A stretch of DNA of 64,000 nt, taken from NCBI GenBank assembly GCA_947169265.1, contig CAMVPC010000001.1:62001-126000 (forward strand). Direction: 5' to 3'. Below, one piece after another: positions 52,519 to 61,825 of the stretch. Under the pieces are notes generated by a model, which saw only the letters and a list, made by a program, of their open reading frames with translations, was not told where the DNA came from and made no database searches. The position numbers and the translations under genes were made by a program. Numbering within the stretch: the stretch's first letter is position 1; each line of letters starts with the position of its first letter. This stretch comes from an uncultured Prevotellaceae bacterium. GTDB taxonomy: Bacteria > Bacteroidota > Bacteroidia > Bacteroidales > Muribaculaceae.

Positions 52519-55023
52519 ATGAGTTTTACTTGGATTCCTTTTTATAAAGAACTGTCAAAGAAACTTTTACGGTTTAGATATAACAGAAAACCTCTTGTGG
52601 ATTGGATTTATGATAATCTGCAAGGATATATTAATCATTTGAAAGATGATTCTCAAGGAACAAAAGTTGATGATATTGACCCATTTACAACATATGCGAT
52701 TTTTAATCGAGGCATAACAGTTGAAAAAAGAATCATTATATGTCAGAAATTCAAAGAATATTTAGATATCTCAGTCTCAGTTCCTGAAGACTTTGATGCT
52801 ATACCTGTCATGAACACACAAAGAACAAACTTTATGGCATTCAAAGAAAACCGTAAAGATGGTGATATAGAGCGGTTTTGGAAGTTATTTGAAGCTGCAG
52901 TAAATAATGAAAACATAGAACAACCCTATAATGCTTTGATGAATCAATTTCTTGTGAAGTACAATATTACAATGGGACTATTTTGGATTCGTCCAGACAA
53001 GTATTTAGGACTTGACAGTACAAATTATAGATATCTAAAATCTATCGGAATAACTTATGATAATACGAAATTCTTGCCCTATAATGAATATGATAGGGTG
53101 ATGACCGAACTTAAAAATAAAATGCAATCAGGAGAAATTAAAGAATCCAATTTTGCAGAGTTTTCTTATAATGCTTGGATGCAATTAAGCGATGCCAAAG
53201 ATGACACTTTAGATAATAAGATAAACAAGAAAAAAAACAAAGATTCTATAGCTTATTGGATATATTCTCCAGGCACAAATGCGGGATTTTGGGAAGATTA
53301 TTATAACCAGGGAATAATGGGCATTGGTTGGAAAGAAGCAGGAAATCTTAATAGTTTTCATGACAAGGACTCCATTGCCAAGAAATTGAAAGATGTTTTT
53401 GGTAACAACTCTTCTCACAAGCAAGAAGCTTTAATGCTTTACAACTTTGCACATACTATGAAGCCAGGTGATATTGTTTTTGCTAAAAAAGGAAGAAGTT
53501 TAATCGTAGGAAGAGGAATTGTTACTTCTGATTATATTTATGAAGAATCAAGAGGAGAACAACCGAATATTCGCAAAATAGATTGGACACATAAAGGTGA
53601 GTGGGAAAGTGTTAATATGCATCCCATGAAAACACTAACTGATATAACCAGATATACTGATTATATAACAAATTTAAATGCGTTGTTTAAAGAGCCAGAC
53701 GAGAATAAAAGGCATAAGGATATAGATAATCATATTCCAGAACGTCAGTATTGGTTTATTACAGCCAATCCTAGAGTTTGGAGTTTATCAGAATGGCCAA
53801 ATGGGGGGTTGCAAGAATATTCTTTGTATAATGACAAAGGCAACAAGAGGCGAATTTTTAAGAATTTCCTTGATGCAAATCAAGGAGACCCTGTGATATG
53901 CTATGAGACAACTCCGACAAAGCAAATTAAATGCTTGGCAGAAGTTGAGTCAAAAAATGATGGAAAATGCTTACCAATAAGGCTAACAAAAACCCTGCTT
54001 AATTTCATTGATTTTGATGAGATAAAGGGGTTGCCTGAATTGGAAAATATGGAATATCTTAAAAATCAACAAGGGTCTTTCTTTAAGTTGACAAAAGAGG
54101 AATACGATACATTAATGTATCAAATTGATGAAGCTAATCCTGAAGAAGATAGGCAAAAAGAGTATTCATCATATAGCGATAAGGACTTCTTATCGGAGGT
54201 ATATATATCTCAAACAAGACTGAACCAAATAAAACATTTGTTGCTAAGGAAACAAAATGTCATTTTACAAGGAGCTCCTGGAGTAGGCAAGACTTTTTGT
54301 GCAAAACGATTAGCCTATTCATTGCTTGGAGAGGTAAACGATGATAGAATTTCATTCATTCAATTTCATCAAAATTACTCTTATGAAGATTTTATTATGG
54401 GATATAAGCCCGAAGGTTCTGATTTTGTACTTAAAGAAGGTGTGTTCTATCGTTTCTGTCGCAAAGCTCAGAATGATCCACAAGGCAAATATTTCTTTAT
54501 TATAGATGAAATTAATCGAGGCAATCTAAGTAAAATATTTGGGGAGTTATTGATGCTTATTGAAAAAGACTATAGAGGTACTTATGCTTCTATGCCATAT
54601 AAAGAAGAACGGTTTGTGGTGCCACAAAATCTTTATATAATTGGCATGATGAATACTGCCGATCGTTCTCTAGCTATGATAGATTATGCTTTGAGACGTC
54701 GATTCAGTTTTATTGAAATGGAGCCAGGTTTTGACTCCGACGGTTTTAAAAATTACCAAAAAGGCTTAAAATCAACATTATTCGATAGAATTGTAAACCT
54801 TATAAAAGAACTGAATTTAGATATTTCTGACGACAATTCTCTTGGTAAAGGTTTTAAAATAGGTCATAGCTACCTATGTGGGATAGAACAAAAAGACTGT
54901 ACCAAAGAACTTCTTGAGGAAATTGTTAAATATGACATATTACCAATGTTACAAGAATATTGGTTTGATAATCAAGATAAGGTAGAAAGATGGAGTAAAA
55001 AGTTTTTAAGCTTATTTGAATGA
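52519..55023 (+). CDS. mcrB: McrB-like GTPase of a modification-dependent restriction system
   Basis: 834 aa, AT-rich relative to neighbours. Residues of about 1-230 are a helical DNA-binding-type region. Two EVE/PUA-like reader modules follow: about 245-355 (IAYWIYSPGTNAGFWEDYYN, MKPGDIVFAKKGRSLIVGRG) and about 410-530 (QYWFITANPRVWSLSEW, NQGDPVICYETTPTKQIKC). The AAA+ GTPase domain has Walker A GAPGVGKT (K591), Walker B YFFIIDEINRGNLSKIFGE and the McrB signature NTADRS (712-717). It forms hexamers that drive the McrC nuclease on modified foreign DNA. It overlaps mcrC by ATGA. Confidence 0.92.
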   Translation: MSFTWIPFYKELSKKLLRFRYNRKPLVDWIYDNLQGYINHLKDDSQGTKVDDIDPFTTYAIFNRGITVEKRIIICQKFKEYLDISVSVPEDFDAIPVMNTQRTNFMAFKENRKDGDIERFWKLFEAAVNNENIEQPYNALMNQFLVKYNITMGLFWIRPDKYLGLDSTNYRYLKSIGITYDNTKFLPYNEYDRVMTELKNKMQSGEIKESNFAEFSYNAWMQLSDAKDDTLDNKINKKKNKDSIAYWIYSPGTNAGFWEDYYNQGIMGIGWKEAGNLNSFHDKDSIAKKLKDVFGNNSSHKQEALMLYNFAHTMKPGDIVFAKKGRSLIVGRGIVTSDYIYEESRGEQPNIRKIDWTHKGEWESVNMHPMKTLTDITRYTDYITNLNALFKEPDENKRHKDIDNHIPERQYWFITANPRVWSLSEWPNGGLQEYSLYNDKGNKRRIFKNFLDANQGDPVICYETTPTKQIKCLAEVESKNDGKCLPIRLTKTLLNFIDFDEIKGLPELENMEYLKNQQGSFFKLTKEEYDTLMYQIDEANPEEDRQKEYSSYSDKDFLSEVYISQTRLNQIKHLLLRKQNVILQGAPGVGKTFCAKRLAYSLLGEVNDDRISFIQFHQNYSYEDFIMGYKPEGSDFVLKEGVFYRFCRKAQNDPQGKYFFIIDEINRGNLSKIFGELLMLIEKDYRGTYASMPYKEERFVVPQNLYIIGMMNTADRSLAMIDYALRRRFSFIEMEPGFDSDGFKNYQKGLKSTLFDRIVNLIKELNLDISDDNSLGKGFKIGHSYLCGIEQKDCTKELLEEIVKYDILPMLQEYWFDNQDKVERWSKKFLSLFE

Positions 55024-56072
55024 CAAATGATAAAGGCATATTAATAAAAAACATCTTCTATATGCTTTCTTATGCATTCCAAGATTTAAGAAAGAATAAC
55101 TACGAAGATATTATTGATAAGGAAGATTTCGAAAATGTACAAGATTTGTTAGCTGAAATCCTCTTTAAGGGCATCTCTGCTCAAATAAAACAGGGGTTAT
55201 TCCGAGAATACATCGAACACAAAGATTCGCTTCCTATTCTTAGGGGAAAAATTAATCTTATTCATACCCTTAAACATCGAATTAATAAGGAATCATTACT
55301 GGCGTGTGAATTTGATGAGTTAACCGAAAACAATATTTATAACCAAATAATAAAGTCAACTATTTCACTTCTTGTGGAATCTCAAGCAGTGAAACAAGAA
55401 AGAAGAAATGAATTACGTTCGATATTGCCCTTCTTTGACGATGTTTCTACAGTTCAGCCCAAATCAATAAGATGGAATACACTCCGTTTTCAACGAAATA
55501 ATAGAACATATAGAATGTTGATTAATGTTTGTTATTTTGTTATTGATGGTATGTTATTAACAACAGACAAAGGCCCTTATCGTCTTTCTACGTTTTCTGA
55601 TGATCACATGTCGCGTCTATATGAAAAGTTTGTGCTGGAATACTACAAGCGTCATCATCCTGAATTAAAAGCAGAGTCCTGTTATGTGGATTGGGAGCTA
55701 GACAGAGAAAAAACTATTAACGATTCTTTTCTTCCTCAAATGCATTCTGATATAACTTTGACTAATGGCAATAAGAAGATAATTATTGACACAAAATATT
55801 ATCGAAGTATGACTTTAGAGCATTATGGACAATCACAAATACGTAATAGTCATCTTTATCAAATTCATACTTACGTAACTAGTGCTGCCATTGACTATTC
55901 AGGAGACGTTATGGGTATGTTGTTGTATGCTAAAGTAGATGGTGAGATTGAACCAAATCTTGATATAACTCAAAAAAATGGCATCAGAATTATGGCACGA
56001 ACGTTAGACCTATCAAAAGAATTTAAGGATATAAAATCACAGTTAGATAGAATCATAGATTTATTAAATTGA
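55020..56072 (+). CDS. mcrC: McrC-like endonuclease subunit
   Basis: 350 aa, starting inside the mcrB stop (ATGA overlap), a sign of translational coupling. The N-terminal half contacts McrB; the C-terminal half carries a PD-(D/E)XK nuclease: D244 in MHSDITL, and D257 with K259 in IIIDTKYY, in the usual spacing. It cuts DNA when loaded by the McrB ring. AT-rich like mcrB. The region after the stop (56073-56289) contains no gene that I can see. Confidence 0.92.
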   Translation: MTNDKGILIKNIFYMLSYAFQDLRKNNYEDIIDKEDFENVQDLLAEILFKGISAQIKQGLFREYIEHKDSLPILRGKINLIHTLKHRINKESLLACEFDELTENNIYNQIIKSTISLLVESQAVKQERRNELRSILPFFDDVSTVQPKSIRWNTLRFQRNNRTYRMLINVCYFVIDGMLLTTDKGPYRLSTFSDDHMSRLYEKFVLEYYKRHHPELKAESCYVDWELDREKTINDSFLPQMHSDITLTNGNKKIIIDTKYYRSMTLEHYGQSQIRNSHLYQIHTYVTSAAIDYSGDVMGMLLYAKVDGEIEPNLDITQKNGIRIMARTLDLSKEFKDIKSQLDRIIDLLN

Positions 56073-56289
56073 AAGTATAAAGTATTTTCCACGCCCCACA
56101 ACACGCAAGCCATCAACCATGCCGCAACCCCGACCGCTCCAAACACTTTAACCTGTAGTAAACATTTTATGCTTCTTTCTTAAATTTCAAAAATACAACG
56201 CTGATAATCAGTTGTATATATGGCGATTGCCAAATAAGCAAAAAATTTCGTGCTTATTTGGCAACAGTATAATTTGCTAAAAAACCATG

Positions 56290-56568
56290 TCATTTATCAC
56301 CGTAGTGACCCTTTAGTGAGACGACAAAGACGGTGATGATTTCTTCCTCAATTTTGTAGATTAGTCGTGAATCCTTGTTTATTCTTCGGCTCCAGAAGCC
56401 TTCAAGGTCACCTTTTAGCTGTTCGACCTTTCCTGTGCCGGTAGTGGGGTGCTCGCAAAGTTCTTCGAGCAAAGCGGCAATCTTAAGTAGCGTTTTCTTT
56501 TGGCCAGATTTACGCCATTCTTGAAGATGGCGCTCTGCCTCAGGCATGAGAATCAGTTTGTATCTCAT
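56290..56568 (-). CDS. YoeB/Txe-family toxin (RelE/ParE fold)
   Basis: 92 aa. The family pattern is clear: MRYKLILMPEAERHLQEWRKSG, KIAALLEELCEHPTTGTGKVEQL, WSRRINKDSRLIYKI and the ending VVSLKGHYGDK with the conserved C-terminal His-Tyr. YoeB-type toxins cleave mRNA in the ribosomal A site. It overlaps the antitoxin gene by 4 bp, antitoxin first, the usual order. Confidence 0.9.
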   Translation of the reverse strand: MRYKLILMPEAERHLQEWRKSGQKKTLLKIAALLEELCEHPTTGTGKVEQLKGDLEGFWSRRINKDSRLIYKIEEEIITVFVVSLKGHYGDK

Positions 56569-56858
56569 ACGCCTAAGCTTTTTCTTATCTCATCCATTGT
56601 GTAAGCTCTGCCTTGCCCTTCTTTCATTTCCTGGATGCCACGGTTGACAGATTCCATGTTGTCGGCGTTTTCAAACCACTCATCACCCGAGGGCGATGGG
56701 TTCTCATGCACTTCGATTGATATGCTATTGGCTTTATTTATCAGAATCTGCTCAATATAGGCTTTCAGGCTACGGCCCTGAGCTACAGCCATCAGCGAAA
56801 GTTTCTGGAGCACTTTAACAGGCAGGTCAATGTTTTTCCGTTTAATAATCGTTTCCAT
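56565..56858 (-). CDS. Antitoxin partner of the YoeB-type toxin
   Basis: 97 aa. The N-terminal half (METIIKRKNIDLPVKVLQKL) looks like a ribbon-helix-helix type DNA-binding domain; the C-terminal part (DEWFENADNMESVNRGIQEM, GQGRAYTMDEIRKSL) is the toxin-binding tail. It should repress its own promoter at 56885-56915 together with the toxin. Confidence 0.82.
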   Translation of the reverse strand: METIIKRKNIDLPVKVLQKLSLMAVAQGRSLKAYIEQILINKANSISIEVHENPSPSGDEWFENADNMESVNRGIQEMKEGQGRAYTMDEIRKSLGV

Positions 56859-56884
56859 ATCGTCTTTGTTTAATTATTGCACTG

Positions 56885-56915
56885 CAAAGATATATAATAT
56901 ATTTTATATATACAA
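56885..56915 (-). promoter_or_regulatory. Promoter and likely operator of the toxin-antitoxin operon
   Basis: -7 TATCTTTG at 56885-56892 and -33 TTG at 56913-56915 on the minus strand, spaced 20 bp. The region 56890-56925 consists of alternating ATATAT/TATATA tracts with dyad symmetry, suitable as an operator for the antitoxin. Confidence 0.6.
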
Positions 56916-57063
56916 TATATATTTTGTTTTTAAGAAAAAACGGCCATCACTGACTTCAAAACTCAGCGAAAACGAAGATTTTTTGTTGAATTTGGCTGAG
57001 TTTTAAAATTGGTTTTCCACAATAAAAACACAATTTATCCCACCACATAATCGTGTATTTGTG

Positions 57064-57767
57064 CCGTGGCCCTCGTGGGTGGCGGGTCCAATCCTCAGCC
57101 GGGCGAAATAAGTCTGGCTCACAACGGCGTGCTCTTTCTCGATGAGTTACCCGAATTTAACCGCAGCGTGCTCGAGGTGATGCGTCAGCCGCTGGAGGAC
57201 CGCCACATCTCGATTTCACGCGCCAAGTACAGCATCGACTATCCGTCCAGCTTCATGCTCGTGGCGAGTATGAACCCGTGTCCCTGCGGGTACTTCGGCC
57301 ACCCCACCAAGCAGTGCATCTGCACGCCGCACCAGCGCCACAACTACATGGGCAAGATTTCGGGCCCGTTGTTGGATAGAATCGACCTGCAAGTGGAGGT
57401 GCAGCCCGTGAACTTCGACCAGATGTCGAGCAAAGCACCGGGCGAACCAAGCGCCGCAATCCGCGAGCGCGTTATCAAGGCGCGCGCCATCCAGAGCCTC
57501 CGCTTCAAGAACCACCCAGGAGTGCACTGCAACGTCCAGATGACCACAGCCCTGCTGCACAAATACGCCGAGCCCGACGCCGAGGGCATGGCCCAGCTGC
57601 GCCAGGCCATCACCAGCATGAACATGAGCGCTCGCGCCTACGACCGCATCCTCAAGGTGGCCCGCACCATCGCCGACCTTGACGGCAGCGTCACCGTCCG
57701 CTCCCCCCACATCATGGAAGCCATCGCCTACCGCAACCTCGACCGCTCGAACTACTTTAACCTGTAA
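57064..57767 (+). pseudogene. yifB: Truncated second copy of yifB (3' 704 bp only)
   Basis: Reads in frame to its stop and encodes 233 residues equivalent to yifB residues 281-513, about 97% identical in protein by inspection (changes such as YPA to YPS, YYG to YFG and CNAQMAPSLLHQF to CNVQMTTALLHKY). It lacks the Lon-like N-terminal domain and Walker A, so it cannot be a functional ATPase. The sequence immediately upstream is AT-rich and unrelated to yifB. It is the right boundary of the 4.6-kb McrBC/toxin-antitoxin cassette, either the displaced original 3' end or an imported one. Confidence 0.9.
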
Positions 57768-57880
57768 GAAAGCCACGTTATCTCAAATTAAACTACAACA
57801 ATTGGCAAAAAACAAATACTGCGGCACTATAAATGACCGCAGTACTTATTTTAGAGCTTTTATTGATTGTGTGTTTCACC

Positions 57881-59089
57881 TTAATTATTTCCCAACAAGA
57901 TGTCGTAGATTGCTGTGACGTCGGCTGAAGTTACTACTCCATCACCGTTGACATCTCCATAAACTGGAGTGGTTCCGCCACCGCCACCACCTTCTTCGAT
58001 TATATTCAGGAACTGATTCCAAGGATAAGTAAATTGATATGACTCAAGTGTGCCTACTGGAACATAGAGTTTGCAGTAATTAAAGCTGACGCCTCCAAAT
58101 ATCTTGGTGTTAGCGTTAGTGGTTTCACTATAAGTCACATTTTCAGGATTCTGGATTTTTGAATATATTGATTTCAAGGCGGTACAACCATAGAATGCTG
58201 CCCTTCTAAACGAAATGACTGAGCTACCAATTGTCACCGAATTTAACCCTGTGCAAGCAGAGAATGCACTTTGGCCAATCTTTGTCACCGAGTTTGGGAT
58301 TTCTACCGAGGTCAAGCCGGTGCAATTTTGAAAGGTAAAATCTTCAATCGAAGTCACCGAGTTAGGGATGGTCACCGAAGTCAAGCCGGTGCAACCAGAG
58401 AAGGCTGAGGCGCCAACCGAAGTCACCGAGTTGGGGATAGTCACCGAAGTCAAGCCGGTGCAAGCAGAGAAGGCACTTTCGCCAATCGTCGTCACCGAGT
58501 TGGGGATTTCAACCGAGATCAAGCCAGTGCAACCAGAGAAGGCGCTGTTGCCAATAGAAGTCATCGAGTTGGGGATGGTCGCCGAGGTCAAGCCACTGCA
58601 ACCAGAGAAGGCACTATTACCAATCGAAGTCACCGAATTACTTAAGTTCAGATTAACCAAAGATGTTTTATCTCTAGATGGAGAGTGCGCACCTTCCCAT
58701 GTAAGTGTCCTGCCCAAATAGAGTGTTTCTATTAAGCAATTACGAAATGGATTTGCATCATAATAATTAACATACGTGATCATTTCTAATATTTGCTCTC
58801 CATCATCTATAATTAGTGTTTTTAAGCCACTCTCACCAAATGCAAGGTAGTCAATCGAAGTCACCGAGTTGGGAATGGTCACCGAAGTCAAGCCGGTGCA
58901 ACCAGAGAAGGCTCCGCTGCCAATCGTCATCACCGAGTTGGGGATGACGGTATTCTTGCAACCAGTAATAAGAGTATTAGACTCACTTTCGATTATTGCA
59001 TTGCAGTTGTCGCGAGAATCATATTTATAATTATCACCATCAACTACAATTGAAGTTAGTCTTTTTATTTGCAAGTCTTTTACTATCAA
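57881..59089 (-). pseudogene. 5'-truncated BspA-type LRR gene with one dockerin repeat
   Basis: 402 codons encode LRR_5 repeats (FSACTGLTSVTIPNSVTSVG and near copies), two YDSRDNCNAI-like elements and a C-terminal dockerin loop DVNGDGVVTSADVTAIYD. No signal peptide is present: the frame begins mid-repeat and an in-frame TAA lies two codons upstream of the ATG. The normal N-terminal signal and first repeats are missing, so the secreted protein cannot be made. The tandem units around 58250-58620 are nearly identical at 69-nt periodicity. Confidence 0.75.
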
Positions 59090-59349
59090 TTATTTACATA
59101 TTAAACGGTAGAAAAGTGATTGCGTGGATTCTATGAAGAGTCAGAAATGGGAAGATTTAACGTTTTTAACTTTATTAAATAGTGCTGGAAACAAAAAATG
59201 CCAATTGTAGATGGCAAAAAAATCGTTATATCTGATTCGACTAAAAAGAAAAAGCCACAGCGAATTTCGCCATGGCACATCTTTACTCTACCACAACCTG
59301 CCCCTGTGGTATTAGGGCTCTTCTCTAAACGGAGAGAATGCTGAAAGAC

Positions 59350-59571
59350 TTATCCTCTTGGAGGAAATGGTTCCTTGCCATGAGAGTCTCTTTCTCGAAT
59401 CTGTCCATTACGACCGTGAATAAATAGTTCGGAATGCTGGTTCTTGGAAATTTGACGAGCGGCAGCAATTGCATCGGACTGCCTATCAAATGTTGAAGTC
59501 AGTCTTGAATTGCCTTCGCCCTTAATGCCCCACTTATCTCCAGCAGGAACAACATGTTGGTTCTTGCCCAT
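59350..59571 (-). CDS. DUF2188 family small protein
   Basis: 73 aa. Strong match by eye to DUF2188: MGKNQHVVPAGDKWGIKGEG, then AIAAARQISKNQHSELFIHG, and the ending GRNGQIRERDSHGKEPFPPR. The function of the family is unknown; members are frequent in mobile regions. The surrounding 59090-59349 and 59572-59760 stretches hold no other gene that I can see. Confidence 0.85.
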   Translation of the reverse strand: MGKNQHVVPAGDKWGIKGEGNSRLTSTFDRQSDAIAAARQISKNQHSELFIHGRNGQIRERDSHGKEPFPPRG

Positions 59572-59768
59572 CTGTTACACCTCCTTTCTGCGCCCAGTTT
59601 TGACAAACATGTCATAGCGCTTTATATTACCCATGCAAATATTAAGCCAGAGTCGAATTTATGACAAAATTGTGCCAATAACCGACAAAATAACAATGAA
59701 TAACGTAATTTTTGTCGTATTTATACATATTTAACGCAGACAATTGTCGGAGTTCTGAAACAATTTGT

Positions 59769-59776
59769 TATCTTTG
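59769..59776 (+). promoter_or_regulatory. -7 box upstream of the rloA-like defence array
   Basis: TATCTTTG matches TAnnTTTG, 32 bp upstream of the ATG at 59809, with a TTG at 59744-59746 (22 bp spacer) as possible -33. It may drive all five following genes. GACAAAAT/ATTGTC words at about 59658-59746 could be operator half-sites. Confidence 0.6.
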
Positions 59777-59808
59777 CAACGAAATTTCACGAAATATCAG
59801 ACGTCATT

Positions 59809-61146
59809 ATGTTATTGTCAGCCAAATTTGAAAACATTTACTCGTTTAACGAGGAAACACGTATCTTGTTCACAGCCAGCAAGAGCGACCAATTGCCGTT
59901 GCAAGTGTCACGTGCGGAGAAACGGGATGATATATCCGTGCTCCGTATGGGATTGATTTATGGTGCCAATGCTTCCGGAAAGTCAAACATCATAAAATGT
60001 TTGGCTATTATCAAGGAGTTTGCCTTGAATGGTTGGAGCAACCTCAAATATAATTACTTCAAGATGACGGATGAACCCCAAGAGCGTTCGAGTATCGAAT
60101 TGGAGTTTAAGGCAGACAACCAGTTCTTTGCTTACGGAATAGCTTTCTCTAAAGGCGGTTTGCTTGAGGAATGGCTATATAAGACTGGCAGCCGCAATGA
60201 CACCATGATCTTTGAGCGTAAACGTAATGGTGACAGTTGGGATAATACTATTGCACCTCAGTTCCTAAAAGATGAGGATGGACAATTCTTGAAGTTCCTG
60301 ATTGATGGCACTCCTACCAAGGGTACTTTCTTAAGTGAGTATATCAAGCGTAACGGAAAGGGAATAGATACGATTAAGTCTGCTCGTAAATGGTTTGAGA
60401 ATCTAAACATCATCTTCCCCAATACTCATAGAACGGATTTCCCATTCCGAGTTGTGAACGACACTCAGTTCAGAACTATTATGCGCGAACTGCTAAATTA
60501 TTTTGGAACAGGTATCTCAGACCTTCGTCGCGTAGAGTCTAAACCTGAAGAATTGGGCATTCCCGACGAAATCCGTCAAAAGATTGAGGAAAGTCTTGAA
60601 GGCAAAGGCTCCGAAACAGGTGTGGTGATTCACAATGAGAACCGCTTCATCTTTGCAGAAAAAGATAAGTCGAAGAATCTGAAGTGGCATGAGCTGAAAA
60701 CCATCCACAAGAAGGAAGACAGCAACTCGGACTATATATTCGAAATGTTCGAAGAATCTGATGGAACGTCACGTTTGTTCGACTTCATTCCAATGCTTAT
60801 AGATATGCGTGCAAATGATGCGGTCTATGTGATTGACGAGGTCGATAGGAGTTTGCATCCAATGTTGACATTGAAATTATTGGAGATGTACAACAGCCTG
60901 CTTAAAAGCGATTCGCAAATGCAGCTAATATGCACTACACACGAGTCCAATCTTCTTTCTACCGCCCCTATCCGTCAGGATGAAGTCTGGTTTGTAGAAA
61001 AAGACAAGAAAGGAGAAAGCCATTTGTCTTCACTCTGCGAGTATAAGCCGAGGGAAAATGTGCAGAAAGGTTATCTGAATGGTCGCTATGGAGCGATTCC
61101 GTTCTTTGGCGAACTGAATAATATTCATTGGGACGATGCGAAGTAG
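59809..61146 (+). CDS. RloA-like AAA ATPase (AbiL/PARIS-type defence)
   Basis: 445 aa ABC/SMC-like AAA_15 ATPase: Walker A YGANASGKSN with K58, Walker B VYVIDEVDRSLHP with D343 and E344, and an H-loop CTTHESNLL. Such ATPases pair with a TOPRIM partner in anti-phage systems (RloA-RloB, AbiL, and the related PARIS pair), sensing infection and activating the nuclease partner. The gene overlaps the next by 11 bp. The -7 box at 59769 precedes it. An earlier overlapping start at 59765 in another frame is not used. Confidence 0.9.
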   Translation: MLLSAKFENIYSFNEETRILFTASKSDQLPLQVSRAEKRDDISVLRMGLIYGANASGKSNIIKCLAIIKEFALNGWSNLKYNYFKMTDEPQERSSIELEFKADNQFFAYGIAFSKGGLLEEWLYKTGSRNDTMIFERKRNGDSWDNTIAPQFLKDEDGQFLKFLIDGTPTKGTFLSEYIKRNGKGIDTIKSARKWFENLNIIFPNTHRTDFPFRVVNDTQFRTIMRELLNYFGTGISDLRRVESKPEELGIPDEIRQKIEESLEGKGSETGVVIHNENRFIFAEKDKSKNLKWHELKTIHKKEDSNSDYIFEMFEESDGTSRLFDFIPMLIDMRANDAVYVIDEVDRSLHPMLTLKLLEMYNSLLKSDSQMQLICTTHESNLLSTAPIRQDEVWFVEKDKKGESHLSSLCEYKPRENVQKGYLNGRYGAIPFFGELNNIHWDDAK

Positions 61147-61801
61147 GAATAGTTTGATGCGTGAACGTCGCGAAGCATTTCGAGACGCCCGCCTGATAGT
61201 CATAGCCTCTGAGGGCAAAGACACCGAGCGGATATATTTCAAGGCATTAGCCAAGGAATATACCAATCCTCGTGTGCATGTGCATATCTTGGAACGAAGT
61301 GAAGCCGAGCAGAACAACTCCAGTCCGGAACACGTCTTGAAGCAGTTGAACGACTACAAGGAACAATATGCTTTGGAAGCCGACGATGAACTCTGGCTTG
61401 TCATTGACAAAGACCGTTGGACAGAGGCAATGCTATCTCGTGTAGCTACGGAATGTGCGCAAGATGAATACATGCACATGGCTTTGAGTAATCCGTGCAT
61501 CGAACTTTGGTTGCTGTTGCATTTAGTAGATGCCACTTCATTGTCTCCCGAAGAGCAACAACAATGGTTGGAGAATCGTCGAACTTCGAGGAGGACAGAC
61601 CCATATCTAAAGATGCGATTGCGTCAAGAAATGGGTTCTTACCACGAGGCGGCATACGATGCTCAAATGCTGATTACTCATGTCGAGGAGGCTATAGAGC
61701 GAGCAAGGGCATTGGACAAGAATCCAAATGACCGTTGGCCTCAGACGCTCGGAACACGAGTGTATCTGTTGGCTGAGAGTGTGATGAATAAAAATCAATA
61801 A
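61136..61801 (+). CDS. RloB-like TOPRIM-fold nuclease
   Basis: 221 aa. TOPRIM-type motifs are visible: the glutamate in LIVIASEGKDTERIYF (E26) and the DxD in LWLVIDKDRW (D91 and D93), followed by NPCIELWLLLHL, which is diagnostic for RloB. With RloA it forms a toxin-like defence pair, the nuclease being released or activated on infection. It overlaps rloA by 11 bp and is followed 24 bp later by the first TIR gene, so all lie in one apparent operon. Confidence 0.9.
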   Translation: MRSRNSLMRERREAFRDARLIVIASEGKDTERIYFKALAKEYTNPRVHVHILERSEAEQNNSSPEHVLKQLNDYKEQYALEADDELWLVIDKDRWTEAMLSRVATECAQDEYMHMALSNPCIELWLLLHLVDATSLSPEEQQQWLENRRTSRRTDPYLKMRLRQEMGSYHEAAYDAQMLITHVEEAIERARALDKNPNDRWPQTLGTRVYLLAESVMNKNQ

Positions 61802-61825
61802 AAAGTAACATTCATAAGAGATATC

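Noticed and set aside
52457..57063. Transposase or integrase responsible for the island
   Set aside because: I looked on both strands between the two yifB copies and found only McrBC and the toxin-antitoxin genes; no recombinase is present.
58250..58620. Regularly spaced repeats resembling a CRISPR array
   Set aside because: The 69-nt periodicity is coding: each unit translates to a 23-residue leucine-rich repeat, and the units lack unique spacers.
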